Assembly (NCBI GenBank): GCA_021234535.1
Contig: CM037850.1
Span: forward strand, 18,861,388 to 18,925,387
Source: Stichopus chloronotus
Taxonomy: Eukaryota; Echinodermata; Holothuroidea; Aspidochirotida; Stichopodidae
Length of the DNA stretch: 64,000 bases
Reading direction: 5' to 3'
A model generated the notes under the pieces. That model saw nothing but the letters and a program-made list of their open reading frames with translations, was not told where the DNA came from and made no database searches. Below are positions 1 through 12,396 of this stretch, one piece after another (the first letter of the stretch is position 1; every line of letters starts with the position of its first letter). A program made the position numbers and the translations under genes.

Positions 1-1540
1 ATTTACTTGTAATAGAGAAGATCTCTTCCGTTTGAACTTCCCCCCAAAGCTGTCTCGGCTTAAACGGTCATTAAACTTATGGAATCAACGTAATATTACT
101 CCAGTTGGAAGAAACATTTTATTCAAAACATTTCCAATCTCGCAAATTATTTTTTTTGTTCCAGATTCTCCCAAATCCCCCTAGGAGTTTTATTTTGGAT
201 TTGAATTCAATTCTTTTGAACTTTATTTGGAATGATAAGCCTGACAAGGTTAAACGCCAGACAATGATTAACCCTATTCATTTAAGTGGTCTTAAGGTAA
301 TTCATCTAGAGAGCTTCCTTCACAGTCTTAAGATTACTTGGATTAAAAGATATTTAAGCAATAACAATCGTACGTGGAAGATTTTTCTAGATTATCATTT
401 GAGTGATTTTGGAAAAGATTTTTTCTTTCAATGTAACTTTAGTAAACACGATGTTCCCAATATTAATAATTTGTTTGTAAAGGATATCTGTAAAGCTTGG
501 TCTATATTGAATGTTAAAGACCCATCAAGTAAGTTTGAAAACGAGATTATTTGGAACAACTCCAATATAAAAGTTGGTAATAACATCGTGTTTTATCGAT
601 TTATGCACTCTAAGGGAATCGACCATGTACACATTGTTTTTAATGATGATAATAAGCCAAATGCAGTATAATGAGTTTGTGGAAGTTTATAATTAAGACG
701 ATTTTCCTTTTACCAGGCACAATGGTATAATTTCTGCCATTCCAACTTTATGGAAGCAAAACTTGAATAAAACAGACCATTCTCTTAATCATAACGAGGA
801 TTTACTTAATAGGTTACTCAGTCAGAAAAGTGTCTCGCAATGGGCATACGGTTGTATAGTTAAAGAATTTTTTAACCCTCCAACAGCTTTGCAGAAATGG
901 AAATATAACTTTTATCAGGATAAATGGTCTAATATATTTTCTAATGTCTGGTTTACGATGAGGGATATTAAGTTACAGTACTTTCAATTTCGTTTTTTTG
1001 CATAGAAGTTTGGGTATCAATAGTCGCTTAAATCTCATGAATCGAACTGTGAGTCCGTTATGTTCTTTTTGTAAAATTCATGAAGAGACTTTTGAGCATT
1101 TATTTTGGAACTGCCACTGTTCTCTTTTTGTTGGATGCTGAGAGGATGTTTCTTAGTAGATGTTTTGTTTTTCCAAAGGAAGATGTCTTCTTTGGTTTCA
1201 ATCAGTTGCTTAAGCATCCCTACAACTTCTTGATTTATAATTTGAAATATTTCGTTTTTCAATGTAAGCAAAATGATAAATTGCCAACTTTATATGAATT
1301 TGAACAGAAATTTAAATTTGCTTTGGAGGTCGAGAAGCATATTTCCAAGAGAAATGTCAGAACTTCACCTATGATGAATTGAAGGATACATTTTGTAATA
1401 TTTAGTTGTAATCCATGTCTTCAGTATGTGCTTAATGATTTTCGTTTTATGTTTAAGAAAATGGAAGATTTTTGTTTTGTATCAGCTATTTAAATGCAAA
1501 ATGAGCAAAAGCTGAACATAATATGGATGAAAAAAAAAGA
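1..1540 (+). mobile_element. L1/Tx1-like LINE, 3' part of ORF2, broken
   Basis: The 3' part of a non-LTR retrotransposon, already inside ORF2 at the window edge. Translated pieces at 105-671, 763-1005 and 1080-1382 give, in order, the region after the RT palm (an IWN.KPDKVKR stretch and NPIHLSGLKVIHLESF, typical of L1/Tx1-type LINEs), a connecting region, and a C-terminal zinc motif around 1060-1120 (CSFC, then E..EHLFWNC in a shifted frame). Frameshifts and stops separate the pieces, so it is dead. The A-rich 3' end runs into an (ATT)n-like tract. Its protein resembles the minus-strand copy at 2015-5650 (both have a PKLSRLK stretch and a TPxGRN motif), so the two belong to the same or a close family. 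Assignment to L1/Tx1 rather than another LINE clade is from motif memory. Confidence 0.75.
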
Positions 1541-1544
1541 TTAT

Positions 1545-1653
1545 TGTTATTATTATTATTTTTTATGATTATCATTATGATTATTATAATAATAATGATA
1601 ATAATAATAATAATAATCGTCATCACCATCATTTTTTCCATCTCATTTATTCG

Positions 1654-1744
<91 letters not shown>
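1545..1744. repeat. (ATT)n-like tract followed by (AT)n microsatellite
   Basis: An imperfect ATT/ATA trinucleotide stretch (about 1545-1620) sits directly after the 3' end of the LINE fragment. It is followed, after a short spacer, by a pure (AT)n dinucleotide run of about 90 bp at 1655-1744. The apparent reading frame here is low-complexity Ile/Tyr and is not a gene. Confidence 0.9.
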
Positions 1745-1747
<3 letters not shown>

Positions 1748-2014
1748 CATGTTAAACATATATACAATGCAGATGATAATAAACATTTCATCTCTTCTTT
1801 TTTGATGATATCAGCCGTAATACAATAGATACTTAAATTTCACCGGCTTTTGGACAAAATAAGAACGGATGTATACTAGACATGAGAAAGTATTTTTAGA
1901 AAGGCGTATTGATGAAGGCATACTAAAACAAGTCAATAAAGATTCAATTTCAATTTGGCGGCACAACAACAGATTAAATTCACCAAAATTCACATGTTAA
2001 ATAAATCTTAATAA

Positions 2015-2443
2015 TTACTCAAAAAGTCGTGGAAGGTAATTAAAGCATTCTTTGAGCATATTAAATTTTCTTAATGCATTTTTGAGAGTGCCGGCTTTGG
2101 AAATAATACCAGCTTCTACTTTTAAAATCAATTTCAATTTAAAAAAGAACTCATTACTTTTCGGCAATGTCTCGTTTAACTTGCAGTTGTATACATAATA
2201 TTTACAATGCAAAATCAAAAAATTCATTGGATGATCTAGCAATAAGTTGTAACAAAAGAAGAAGTCTTTTCTTGTCAAAATAAATTGCGTCCCGAAAAGT
2301 TGTTCGGTACCTAAAAGGAAACTTAAAGTAATATGGAAATCCCAAAATAAATGTTCGATGGTCTCAGTATCCATTTTACAAAACGAGCAAATAGGGCTGT
2401 CATTTTTATTCATTAAATAAAGTAGTCTATTGGTAGCAAGCAA
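2015..2443 (-). pseudogene. LINE ORF2 C-terminal zinc motif
   Basis: A 142-residue frame ending the minus-strand LINE. It contains CSFCKMDTETIEHLFWD, the Cys-x2-Cys...His pattern found at the C-terminus of L1/Tx1-like ORF2 proteins, followed by a lysine- and phenylalanine-rich tail. The final Cys of the motif is replaced (FHIT follows the D), which differs from the + strand relative at 1060-1120 that keeps NCHC. The frame before it is broken. Confidence 0.65.
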
Positions 2444-3114
2444 TCGATGGAGAAATTTACATTGAAAGTACTGGACGTTGGTTTCACGAAGAGTACGAAA
2501 AGGGATTCTAAAAATAATTTTCCAGTCCTCCTCCTTAAGATTAAAGAGTAGGGTCCACTTGTCTACTCACGTGGAGGTAGAGATCGAGACGTGGGGTATC
2601 AAAAGAGAATAAATTTGTTTCGAACGATTTGGGTTACTGGGGATAGCATCAACGAGGTGATCGTCTGGCGGGCTGGCTACGTCGAACCGAATCGAATTTT
2701 TCCACATAATAAGGGATAGCCGAAATTATCCCCCCCCCCCCGCCTCCCAGAAATTGTGAAAGGGGATCTTCTTACATTAAATTTATTACAAAACTGTGCA
2801 TAAGAAATTGGTAAGCCATTGTTTCTAAATAAATCTGTAACATATAATAATCCTGCTTCATGAAGTTTCTTGTAACAGAAAATCGAGTCATTGATTTTTA
2901 TAAAATGGTTGTTCCAAATAATCTGATTTTCAAAATTTTTGGACGGCGAAATAAAGGACGCCCTTGATCAGGCAATACAGACTTGTCTAATAAACACATT
3001 TTTAATTTTAAAAACATCACTTGAGTTAAATTTACACTTGAAAAGGAACTCTTTCCCAAAGGGGGAAAGAAAAGCATTAAAGAAAATCTTCCAGTGACCA
3101 CTATTTGAATTGTC

Positions 3115-4365
3115 TTATAAACGCTTAATCCAGGAAGTTTTCAAAGCATTTGCAAAACTTTCAACGTGAATAATTTTTAGACCTCCAAGTTCTAAAGGGT
3201 TAATCATTGTATTTCTCCTGACCTTGTCGGGAGTTCCACGCCAGATGAAATCAAATATAATACCTTGAACCTCCTGGATGAAATTCTTTGAAGGGTTAGG
3301 GAGAACTTGAAAAAGATACACCAATTGGCTAATGGCAAAAGATCTTACTATAACATTCCGTCCAATAGGAGTCAAATCTCTTGCATTCCACACCCTAAAC
3401 TGATTCTTAAGTCTAGACAATTTTGGCAAATAATTGAGCCCAAATAGAACATCTCCGTTATGAGTAAAACGAATACCTAGAAAATCAATGGATCCAAAAT
3501 TGGGGGTCAATTGGCATATTGTAATACTCTAATTTCGTTACCAAAAACATTAATACCAGTGATGATATTGCTGTAAGTAATGGCTCTTGAGTGGATATCG
3601 GCACAAATGATGAAAAAATATGGGCTTAATGGGCAACCTTGCCTCACGCCTCTTTGTAACTTAAAGAAACCAGTAGAACGACCGTTGTTGCATACACAAG
3701 CAACACTATTACTGTAAAGAGTAGACACCCAACGACGAAAGCTTGCACCAAAGTTAAAGTAGGCTAACGATCTTTCAGTAAAAACCCATTCTACTGTGTC
3801 GAAGGCCTTCTCAAAACCTATGAAACACAAAAGCCCAGGTATCTGATTTTCGTTTGTATGACAAATAAGGTCAAGAATAAACCTTATATTTTCACCTACA
3901 AATCTATTTGCTATAAACCCGGTCTGGTTATCGCTAATACAATGTTTAGTAATACCCTTCAATCTGAGAGTTGAGGCCTTCGCACCAATTTTGTCGTCGG
4001 CGTCTAACCAGGGTATTGGCCTATAATTAGTGAGCAAACAAGGATCCTTGCCAGGCTTACAGATGAGGATGATCACACCTTTACTCTGTTCCTTAGAGAA
4101 AGAATTAGTTTAGTATGCATAATTTAAAGAATTAACCACTATTTGTCCGATACTGGACCAAAAAATATTTATAGAAGTCTGTTGAAAACCCGTCAGCACC
4201 AGGTGATTTCCCATTTGGCATGGATAACAGAGCGCTATGACACTCCTCTATCGTAAGATCCCCCTCACACAAATCAAAATCAATATTGTCGGAGATAAAT
4301 GGAGGGATAGTGGAGAAAATTACATCACTAGAGTGGGAACTGGATGAATACAAGCTACAATACAA
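3115..4365 (-). pseudogene. LINE reverse transcriptase domain with deleted palm segment
   Basis: The piece at 4365-4132 carries the N-terminal RT signature (LLSMPNGKSPGADGF). The piece at 4076-3507 carries the fingers/palm with GFEKAFDTVEW (motif A) and RGVRQGCPLSPYFF (motif B). Motif C should read YADD but the frame ends as QYAN-stop at about 3510. The next frame (3510-3115) resumes at FLGIRF, the post-palm region. The segment that normally separates motif C from the GI.I/GLKLN region, roughly 50-60 residues, is therefore missing. The element cannot polymerise DNA. Confidence 0.8.
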
Positions 4366-4888
4366 ATTACGAATTTCGAAAAATATATCATCATGCTTAA
4401 TAGTATAATCTCAACCAATCTTTAATTTGTTATTAGTATTACTGACTCTATTTCTCCGTTCTAAATTTAAGAAGTACTTTGAATTTTGCTCACCAAATTC
4501 GACCCATCGAGCTCTCGAACGGACAATAATTCCGTCCAGTTTATACTTGTAAAGTAAATTAAGACTATTTCTGGCTTCGTTTAAATGGTGACGGGTATCA
4601 GCTGAATTGTCACTAAAGAGCTGTTGTTCAATAGTGTTGAAATTAACATAAGGAAATCACTTTCCTGCTTTCGCAGTGCGCGGGCTTTTGTTTTACTATA
4701 ACTGAATGTGTGCTTACGAATTTTGTACTTAATAAATTCCCAGCAAAAGCAGGATCAAGGTGAACTGTACAGTTGATTTCATTCTCAATCAGAGACTTGG
4801 TTGCACTTACATAAAAACCATCAGCTAAGAGTGAATTATTATACTTCCAGTAACCCCGGCCTTTTGGCTCAACAGCTAGTTGCAACGA

Positions 4889-5650
4889 TTAAACGACTTT
4901 GGAATGATCAGATTGGATTTGGGGTTGAAAGTTGAAGTTTTGTACTTTTGCAATCATAGAAAGAGAAACTAAAAAGAAATCGAGTCTGCAATGGATGTCA
5001 GCGATGCTAGAATGCCAGGAAAAAGTTAAGGGATTTAGTTCCCTCCAAACATCTATTATATTAAACTCAGCCACTGTGAGGAGAAGACATTCATCTCTGG
5101 CTTTAAAGTTTGTCCTGGCTTCACCTCCTTGCTTATCAATAGACAGATTGAGAACGAAATTGAAGTCACCGCCCTAGATAATAGAACTGCAATTGAAGCT
5201 ATGTAAACAACGTAGAATAAGATTGTAAAACAACGGGTCGTCAATTTTCGGCCCGTACGAGCAGATTAAGGTTGAAGCAATAGTACCCAAAGAAATATCA
5301 GTAATGATATACCTCCCATTGTGATCACAGTAAACCTTATGTACAGTAAAGTGAAGTTTAGGATTGAGAAGAGTGGCAACATCTTTGCTAGAAAATGTAC
5401 CATGACAAAATAAAATTGGACCACCCCATTCATTCTTCCAGATGTCCTCAACATCTGGTGTACAATGAGTTTCCTGGAATAAAATTATATCAAAGCCATG
5501 GCGGTGGAAATAACTGAATTGTTGCCTTCGCTTGGCTGCCTGTCTTATGTCCCTAACGATACTAGAACAAATTTTAAGGTCGGCCATCAATACATCAGAG
5601 AACAAAAAAACAGGGGTGTCTGCTACATAACCGTAGTAAGGAAAGATCAA
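4889..5650 (-). pseudogene. LINE APE-type endonuclease domain (broken)
   Basis: Two overlapping reading frames (5650-5174 and 5244/5074-4889) together cover an apurinic-endonuclease-like domain. Features of the family that are visible are an ILFQETH segment (catalytic Glu), an IICSYGP-type segment (here LICSYGP), and, near the C-terminus, RLDFFLVS followed by SDHSKVV, which matches the conserved SDH end of APE-type LINE nucleases. In living elements this domain nicks the target DNA for target-primed reverse transcription. A frame change between the two halves disables it. Confidence 0.75.
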
Positions 5651-5814
5651 TCAAACATCGGAAAAGATGTATAATAGCTTAACATAAATTTGTAGTACAA
5701 TTGAGATGGATAAGGACAACAAAACACACAATACATACAAGAACAAAAAACATACAAAAAAAAAACCAGTAACAGTAAATCAAGAAGAAATCCAATACAG
5801 TTGTCCCCAAAGTG

Positions 5815-6390
5815 GCAAACGCGATTTTCTGCAAACTGTTCAAATGACAACTTATTATATCTTGTCATTTCATCAATTTTCTGCAAAATGTCTACTTGTT
5901 CACTTCCTACACAAGAAATACTAATTAAAAGATGGTATAAATTGTCATTTGAACAATTGGCAGAAAATTGTTTAGTTGTTCACTTAAAAAGAAGTGATCA
6001 AATCAACATTTTGCAGAAAATGGTTGAATTGACAGGATGTAAATAGTTGTTTTTTAAACATATTGCAGGAAATTGTTTTATTTCTCATTCAGAAAAGAAG
6101 TAAACAAGTCAAGATTTTGCAGAAAATTGTTGACTTGACCGTATACATTAAGTTGTCTTTTAGACATTTTGCAGAAAATTGTTGAATTGCTCACTTAGGG
6201 AAAAAGTGAACAACTAGACATTTTGCAGAAAAGTGTTGAAAGTACAAGATATTTTAAATGATCATTTGTACAATTTGCAGAAAATTGTTTAATTGTTTAA
6301 ATAACATAATAAAACAATTGATCATTTTTCCGTTTTTTGATGCTATATTTTCTTGTTATTTAGACATTTTGCAGAAAGTTGTCAAGTTAC
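5815..6390. repeat. Degenerate minisatellite with a TTTTGCAGAAAATTGTT core
   Basis: The core ATTTTGCAGAAAATTGTTgA, often followed by a TTGTTCACTT-like segment, recurs at about 5950, 6006, 6060, 6113, 6165, 6217, 6270 and 6365 on the + strand. It occurs in reverse complement near 5826 and 5876. Spacing is mostly 50-60 bp. No open gene overlaps it; short frames here are by-products of the repeat. Confidence 0.75.
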
Positions 6391-6399
6391 GGAGCAAAG

Positions 6400-7950
6400 A
6401 TATTCTTATCTGGACGGAACTTTTAAGCTTCCATACGATACTGAATTTTTAAGTATAGCACTGATCCCAGTCTGAGAAATGCAACCATTAAACACAAACA
6501 TTGAACTTTGGCGGGTATCAAGTTTCTGAATTTGTGGTACCTTAATGAATCCTGGGACTTTTTTCAACTTGGGTCCGTTTCCCGTAATTAGGGTTTCCTT
6601 TATAAACTCTCCAATTACACAGACGGATATAGTGACATAATCACGTTTTCAAGTTGCATCTCTACTAGCAAGACAATAGTCAGTCAAACTAATGTGCTTT
6701 TACTTTTAAAATACGTTACTTGTAAAGGCAACGACAACAACAGATACACAAAACAAAACATTAAGAATCTGCTAACAGAAGAGCTCATAGAGTTTAAATG
6801 TGTATTATGCGTTTTTATTCGTGAAACACCAGTCTAAAACTCACAAAATTAGATTGAACACATATACATGTAAGTTAGTGAAATAAAAAAAAAAAACTTA
6901 AAATCCCCTTAGTGAATTCCGAATATTTGAAGAGTAAAAAAAAAGAAAAATCAAGAACTTTACAAGTATTATGTTCCATATTAAAATACCTCAATCCACT
7001 AGGTTTAACAGTATAACAGTTTGTATAGCTAAATCTTGTCCTTTATAGACTACTAGTTTTTAGGCTGACACATTTGGATTGAGCTATTGCGAGTGGTCAC
7101 GTGAAACATGGTGCTAAAATGTTAATCCCTATAGCGTGCATGATCTAAGATAAGATGAAATTGTAAACGCCATGGTGTGGATCCTAACACGGGATCACAT
7201 TATGCGTGAATATCATTTCCGTTTCTTCAAAAGTGCTCTGGCTCTCTCTTTGATGTGTTCTCATGGTTTGGTGTGGGGGGGGGGGGGAATAATTAGGACA
7301 AGTATTACAGTCTGGAATGAGTTTAGATAGCCTTTAATGACTAACCAACTCCAGCACTTGAGCACGTGTACCAGCTCAAACGAAAACCATAAATCAAACT
7401 ATTCTAAATAGATTGTACCATGAAGCTGGGAGTGCCCTTATTGCCATCAGATTTATTCAGATGAAAACTGCTTATCTATTGAATAACTTTTGTCTACTCG
7501 ATAACCCCGAATAAGACCATTATTTTGACCACTTGGTTATTCTTGCCTCGATACTGGGTACCTCGTTTAAGTCAGAGGGCATATTTATAAATGTGAAGCA
7601 CAAGACGTGTTTCATTACTAATTTAATACTTTGGCAGCATTACAAGACTGAAACACAAAACTGAATCTTTTTTTATCAAGTTGAAAATGAAGAGTATAAC
7701 TTTTATCTCGACGGAACTTTCAAAACATACTTCATGCCCCCATCTGTATGAATTGTATGATACGTAGCCCAAAGAAACTGGAAATAAACATTTCAATGCT
7801 AATTATTTCCAGTAAATATCTTTTATCATGTACCACGAGTAGGCGGATGCGCTCAACACGAACCATGCATTTAGCCAATTACAATGACCATCAAGAATTC
7901 GATCTGCAATGCCACCTCCTTGTCCAGCTGTCGTGTAAAGCTTTCTTACA
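6400..7950. other. Intergenic stretch, nothing recognised
   Basis: AT-rich sequence with a (G)n run near 7275 and A-runs near 6885 and 6940. I find no exon with plausible splice sites, no RNA gene and no repeat with a second copy in the window. Confidence 0.5.
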
Positions 7951-7957
7951 CTAGTAT

Positions 7958-8155
7958 CTACATCCTCAGCTTTTTATGATACCCCCGTAACCGCCCAATA
8001 TGGCTTGAAATGTGTAACCTTGGGAAATATCTAGTCACCAATTGTTTAAACAATTGAGATACTCTGTTAAAGGTGCCGATCATGGACATATCCATAGACA
8101 GTGTCTTCTCAATTATAATGTCTAATAATTCGCGAGGAGAGCTACGATGACACAA
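7958..8155 (-). other. Short F-box-like open frame, doubtful
   Basis: A 65-residue minus-strand frame containing SPRELLDIIIEKTL, then FNRVSQLFKQLV and RYFPRLHI. The spacing of Leu-Pro/ELL and the VS.LF segment resembles an F-box followed by its usual linker. No start context, flanking exon or second domain is visible, so this may be a remnant exon of an F-box protein or chance. Listed because the composition is more protein-like than other unassigned frames in the area. Confidence 0.2.
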
Positions 8156-8529
8156 GTGTACAGGGAGAAAGACGTTGACAGTTCGACGATTGATTAACCC
8201 GTGAGGGCCCTGTAGCTGGCACTTGGCCTCCTGGCTTCCAGGTGTAGATGGTCACGAGGTCTAGGTGACAACGTTGACAAATCATAAAGCAAACGATTGT
8301 TTATGACATATGACATCATATGGAGATGGTTTCTACCCGTGATCTACCAATCAGCTAAGCATTACGAAATCTTTCTAAGAACAGTGTCTGAGTTTTCTAT
8401 TTTCAGTGTTTTACCTTGTGTAATCTGACTGTCTGAGGGGAATAAAGAAAAGGTCAATAAACTCTGGTGAATACCGGAAGACTGAACTTTGTATGACCCT
8501 TTTGACTACGTTTGCGTAGAATTATCATC

Positions 8530-8862
8530 TCTATACAACAGTATAAACTTTTTTACCTTCTATAAGTGGTTTGTAAAACATATCTCAGATCGAACAAAAA
8601 TGATTATTAAAGCATATGATTGATGAAAACCTTACTTTTTCTCATAAATGACTAATTTATGGTCATGACATTTCCCACCTGTCGTAGAGTATGATGTGCT
8701 ATAGGTCTATTTGCTGTTCTTACTCTTTATGTTTCTTTTCCTTTAAGGGCCATGCACACCAAATCCGGGTGTTGTTGTATTTTGTTTTGCGTACCCCGGC
8801 AGATCCAAATGGCTTGTAACATATGGAACCGTTCACATGAAAATATTTTGTTATTTTGAGAT
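8530..8862 (+). repeat. Dispersed repeat, copy 1 (second copy at 27060-27390)
   Basis: About 330 bp is shared with 27060-27390 in the same orientation. Landmarks are TTTGTAAAACATA, AACAAAAATGATTATTAAAGC, CATAAATGACTAATTTATGG, TATGTTTCTTTTCCTTTAAGG and AAATGGCTTGTAA. Divergence is modest. The copy ends where the R1 repeat begins. No coding potential is evident; the element class is unknown. Confidence 0.75.
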
Positions 8863-8864
8863 TG

Positions 8865-9505
8865 GTTTCCCAAAATTGGCTTTTTTCTCAAAAATCAGCA
8901 AATTTGCTTTGATTTACCATACAAGTAATACATCTTGGACATATTGGCACCATGTACACCCTTACCAAGTTTAAACTTAATCGCTCGTATACTTTTCAAT
9001 GTTCTGGAAAAACCACAATTTGGACAGGTCCGGACGCACACACACACACACGCGCGCACACCCAGCTTTTTTTTTCTATTCATTCCGAGGACCTCATTGT
9101 GCTTTCTTTGTTTTTTCTTTCTCAACCCTAACATAAACAAGAGACTGTGTATTGTTAATCTTGAGAGGATCGGAGAAATGTATTGAATTTTCTACAGAGG
9201 ACCTAAAATATTTTGCTTCGGTCCTCGATCCCACCAGAAAACAAAGGCACATGCACGCACGCACGCACGGACACACACACACACACTGGCATGGACAAAT
9301 TTTCATTTATACCGCCCAACAGGATCCTCCTGTACCCATGGTCACTCTACCATGGGGTACCCCTGGGGTGTCGCTACTCATCCACTCAGTCCAAGCGTTT
9401 CCATGGCAACCATTCTCCCATGTGTGCACAGTACAATATATAGCTCCACTAGCCAAGTGATTACAATACCTCACCTTAGTCCCTTTATAGGTCGATGAGA
9501 AAATA
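8865..9505 (+). repeat. R1 dispersed repeat, partial copy 1
   Basis: This matches the right half of the R1 copy at 44095-45311. It has one tandem-type unit (a CAAAATTGGC then TTTTTCTCAAAAATCAGCAAATTT segment), two (AC)n tracts (9033-9062 and 9243-9286), a conserved block with CATGGTCACTCTACCATGG and GGTGTCGCTACTCATCCACTC, and a decayed form of the terminal palindrome near 9466-9500. About 150 bp (9070-9220) between the AC tracts is not shared with the other copies. Frames on both strands here are shadows of the repeat. Confidence 0.7.
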
Positions 9506-9729
9506 ATTCCAGTACATTTCCTGTCTCTGAAAAGTAGGCCATACAGGGAGAAATAGGAAAAATGGAAAAATATCTTAAAATTCTGTAGAAAATTCAAATT
9601 CACATTTCTAACAAAATTTCGGTGTTCTGATTTTGAGAAATTGTATTGTTGCACTTGTTTTGTAAGGGATAGGACCCATTTATATACGGTAGAGTACGAG
9701 ATATCGTCAACGTCAATGTTTGAACTTAC

Positions 9730-10495
9730 GGAAAAAATCCCTAACATGGAAGAGATGGATATTACTTGTCCTGATTTTCGTTTCTTCATCTCACGCTTCA
9801 TGTGAGATAGTATCTGCTTCATAGTTACTGCCTCAAACGTTTGGAATTGTACAGAAGCTGCATTGTTATCTTTGAAGAGTTTATTAAAGTTGGAATTATC
9901 ATTTGCAGCACAGTGCTGAGAAATAACGCAGCAATGTTCAGCAAAAGAGAAGAAAATAATAAAAGAAAATAATTCTTAAATTAAAAAAATAATCTCATCC
10001 GAATTGGTCTGTAAAACGTAGTTTTATGACTCTGGTAGAGTGTCCACTCTACAAACAGGAAGGTTGTTTTGTAAAAAAAAAATAAAATAAAATGTTGAAA
10101 TAATCATTTGCAGCACACTAATGAGAAATGCTTTTCTTCAAAAATGGTTTGCTAATCGTTTGCTAACTACATTCATTTCATTATCTTATAAGGAATATAC
10201 TACGAAGAGTAAATTTGTCTTAGAGTTAACCGGTAGTAATTGGAAGGTAAAGACTCCATCAGTTGTCAACATGTGAGACATATATGTCTCTATTTCTACC
10301 GCTGAAAAGGAGGACAATTTGGCATTATAAGCATCCGTGATTCGATCAAGTTACTGAGGACTTCCATCTCACTCTAGGATTCCAAACTTTCTTTCAAAAA
10401 CGTCAAAATGGAATCTTCCTTTGAGACATCCAGTTCTTTGATGATCAGTGACTTCCCCAGTGTGTCGCTGTCATCTTTCTCCATTTTTCTTCTTT
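9730..10495 (-). pseudogene. RDH8-like dehydrogenase pseudogene D (exons 2 and 3)
   Basis: Minus-strand remains of a relative of genes A-C. The exon-2-like piece is 10495-10355: it retains TLGKS, IKELDVSKEDSIL and the donor after CTCA, but has a TAG at about 10374 just after LESLES-like sequence and a changed 5' part. The exon-3-like piece is 9868-9730: it starts NNAA, keeps QFQTFE, MKKRKSGQ and ISSMLG, but lacks about 14 codons covering the catalytic Asn region (the stretch with TNVFGTMRLTQ) and has a 2-nt shift before the donor. Exons 1, 4 and 5 are not seen. The loss of active-site residues and the stop make it nonfunctional. Confidence 0.7.
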
Positions 10496-10500
10496 TTCGG

Positions 10501-10923
10501 ATTCTTGAGCCCCCAGCCCCCAATTTACGAAGGATATAGTCCCAACAATTCCGTATATCCTCTACAACATCTCTGATAGTTTGAGGGAAATGGGGGCTTT
10601 CGTTCGCCCGTGTTGGTCGCAAACTTTTTATGCGTCTGGTGCATATCGGACTAAAAATACTTTTGTAAAGTTATGTACGTGCAAAGTCAATGGGAGAAAA
10701 ATTAAGAGATTTGACTTGCTTCTTGAGAAGCAGCTCCCAAATTAAGAAGGATATAGCCCCGACTGTTGTATGAGAATAATTTCGTGTACCCTCTTTAACA
10801 GCTCTGAAAGTTTGGGGAGATGGGGGCTTTCCTTCGAACGTGGGGGTCGGAAACTTTTTGTCCCTTTGGTGCATATTGAACTAAAAATATTTTTGAAAGT
10901 TGTTTACGTACAAAGTCAATGGG
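10501..10923. repeat. Two-unit tandem duplication, ~220 bp period
   Basis: 10501-10695 and 10720-10923 align along their length: TCTTGAG...AGC.CCC, GAAGGATATAG.CCC, GATGGGGGCTTTC-type, GGTCG.AAACTTTTT, GGTGCATAT and AAAGTCAATGGGA all occur once in each unit in the same order. The first unit abuts the exon-2 remnant of pseudogene D, so the duplication may have contributed to its loss. Confidence 0.7.
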
Positions 10924-12396
10924 AACCCTGAACTTATTAAAAAAAAACAGAATGTATTGTGTGCAACGCCTATAAAGGGATGTTGGACTTAGGTTTGTTC
11001 TTCCTTTGTTGATGATGTAACCTGTGTTAGCGCTATAACCTCTTCTTGGATTTTCAGCAAAAGTGTATGATAGATTTGTAACGCATCATCTATTTATATT
11101 ATTATTTATATTTTAATTGAAGGTTGTATGCCTACTATGCGAACGCGTTTCCTTCTTTTATTTCAGCCGATCAGTAAGCTTCCAACGTCTCGATTTAATT
11201 ACTGTACAATTCTACAAAGTGTTTGAAAAACATTTGAAGACCTTTCCTAAGGAGGCCCAAGTCCTACTTTTACCCAGCTATGCTCGCCGAATTAGCCATC
11301 AACAGAATTTGTTATGGTTTGGCAAATAGTTTTCGTGAATAATTCGTTGATAGTTCCTATTAAAAAGGTACTTCTTTAGCGTCCAATGAACCCCATGACG
11401 TCACAAAATGTCATGCATAAAATGTAAGAGAAAAAGTTCTCTTTGTGAGGTTGCGGATAGAATGTTGGTAGTAGACCCTTCTTCCTTATAATTCTACAAA
11501 GAGGACAATTATTTTATCAAACAATTAACTAGCTTTGGTTATGAAGTATCTCCCGTACAGTATGCCAGCTTCGAGGTTTCCCTAAAAATGAGGTCTGTAA
11601 AAGAGGTCTGACGGATGTATTTTTGAATCAAATGTCATTTCGCACTGGCACATATTATGACTGAGCGGGTTGAAAAGAATTCTTCTTCATTCGCAATTTT
11701 AATGTGTTTTTGTGTTTGCAGATTCTGTGTGTGATTTCTCGTCCACTGCAATTGTCCGACTGAGTCGAGCTCTTTATGACCTCTCCACTGTAGACCCATA
11801 TATCAAATTTGACAAAGGCATTACAATACTACTACAGAGACGGTAAAGACAGCAGAAAGGGATGTAGTACTAATGTGATGAGGGTAATTACTAGTACGTG
11901 ACAATTGATTCTACCTCGACGTTCCACTGAACTACTGTCTTAAGTGACAATTGATTCCTCACAATCTAAAGAATGTAATCATAGCTGCCTTAAGTGGTAT
12001 GGAAAATGTGGAAATCACAAGATCACAAAGATTTATTGTAATTACATACCAACCAATGAAGTGGAGTTATCCTCAGACGTGCTTCATATGACGCTTAGAG
12101 CCTTCCGTGACTTTGACAAATCGCGTTTGATCAAAAGATATGCGGGTACAGTAAACCAATTCCGCCATGAAAGACACAGCATTTTTTTTTTAAAGCCTGT
12201 TAACTCAGAAGTAAAATATAGGTACGTTGACCTACATGTATATAGTACTATGGTATAAAGGGCAGAGCAGTCTTAAATTCAGTGATACCTAACGTAGTTC
12301 CCATACGCAATGCAACAACGATTAACAATCACAGTATTCACTGGTTTTACCAACACGACTAGTACTGAACTGAAGACTGAGGAATAGGTTGACAAA

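Larger units (their letters stand above)
2015..5650 (-). mobile_element. L1/Tx1-like LINE, near full ORF2, degenerate
   Basis: Minus-strand non-LTR element carrying, in ORF2 order, an APE-type endonuclease (5650-4889), a linker (4885-4370), reverse transcriptase (4365-3507), thumb/post-RT region (3510-3115), a decayed connector (3101-2450) and a C-terminal zinc motif (2443-2015). Frames are interrupted repeatedly, so it cannot be active. I see no ORF1 upstream of 5650. The (C)n run near 2730 and the frame breaks between 2450 and 2900 mark a poorly preserved stretch. It lies in the opposite orientation to the LINE fragment at 1-1540. Confidence 0.8.

Noticed and set aside
9094..9822. Several long frames on both strands around the AC tracts
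   Set aside because: They are shadows of R1; the same frames appear at 23615-23970 and 44826-45312 because the repeat is copied, without coding-type substitution. The 9307-9822 frame joins R1 sequence to pseudogene D.
11944..12258. 104-residue frame upstream of gene A as an extra exon
   Set aside because: The homologous promoter-side sequence of gene B does not keep the frame; it is better read as duplicated 5' flank.
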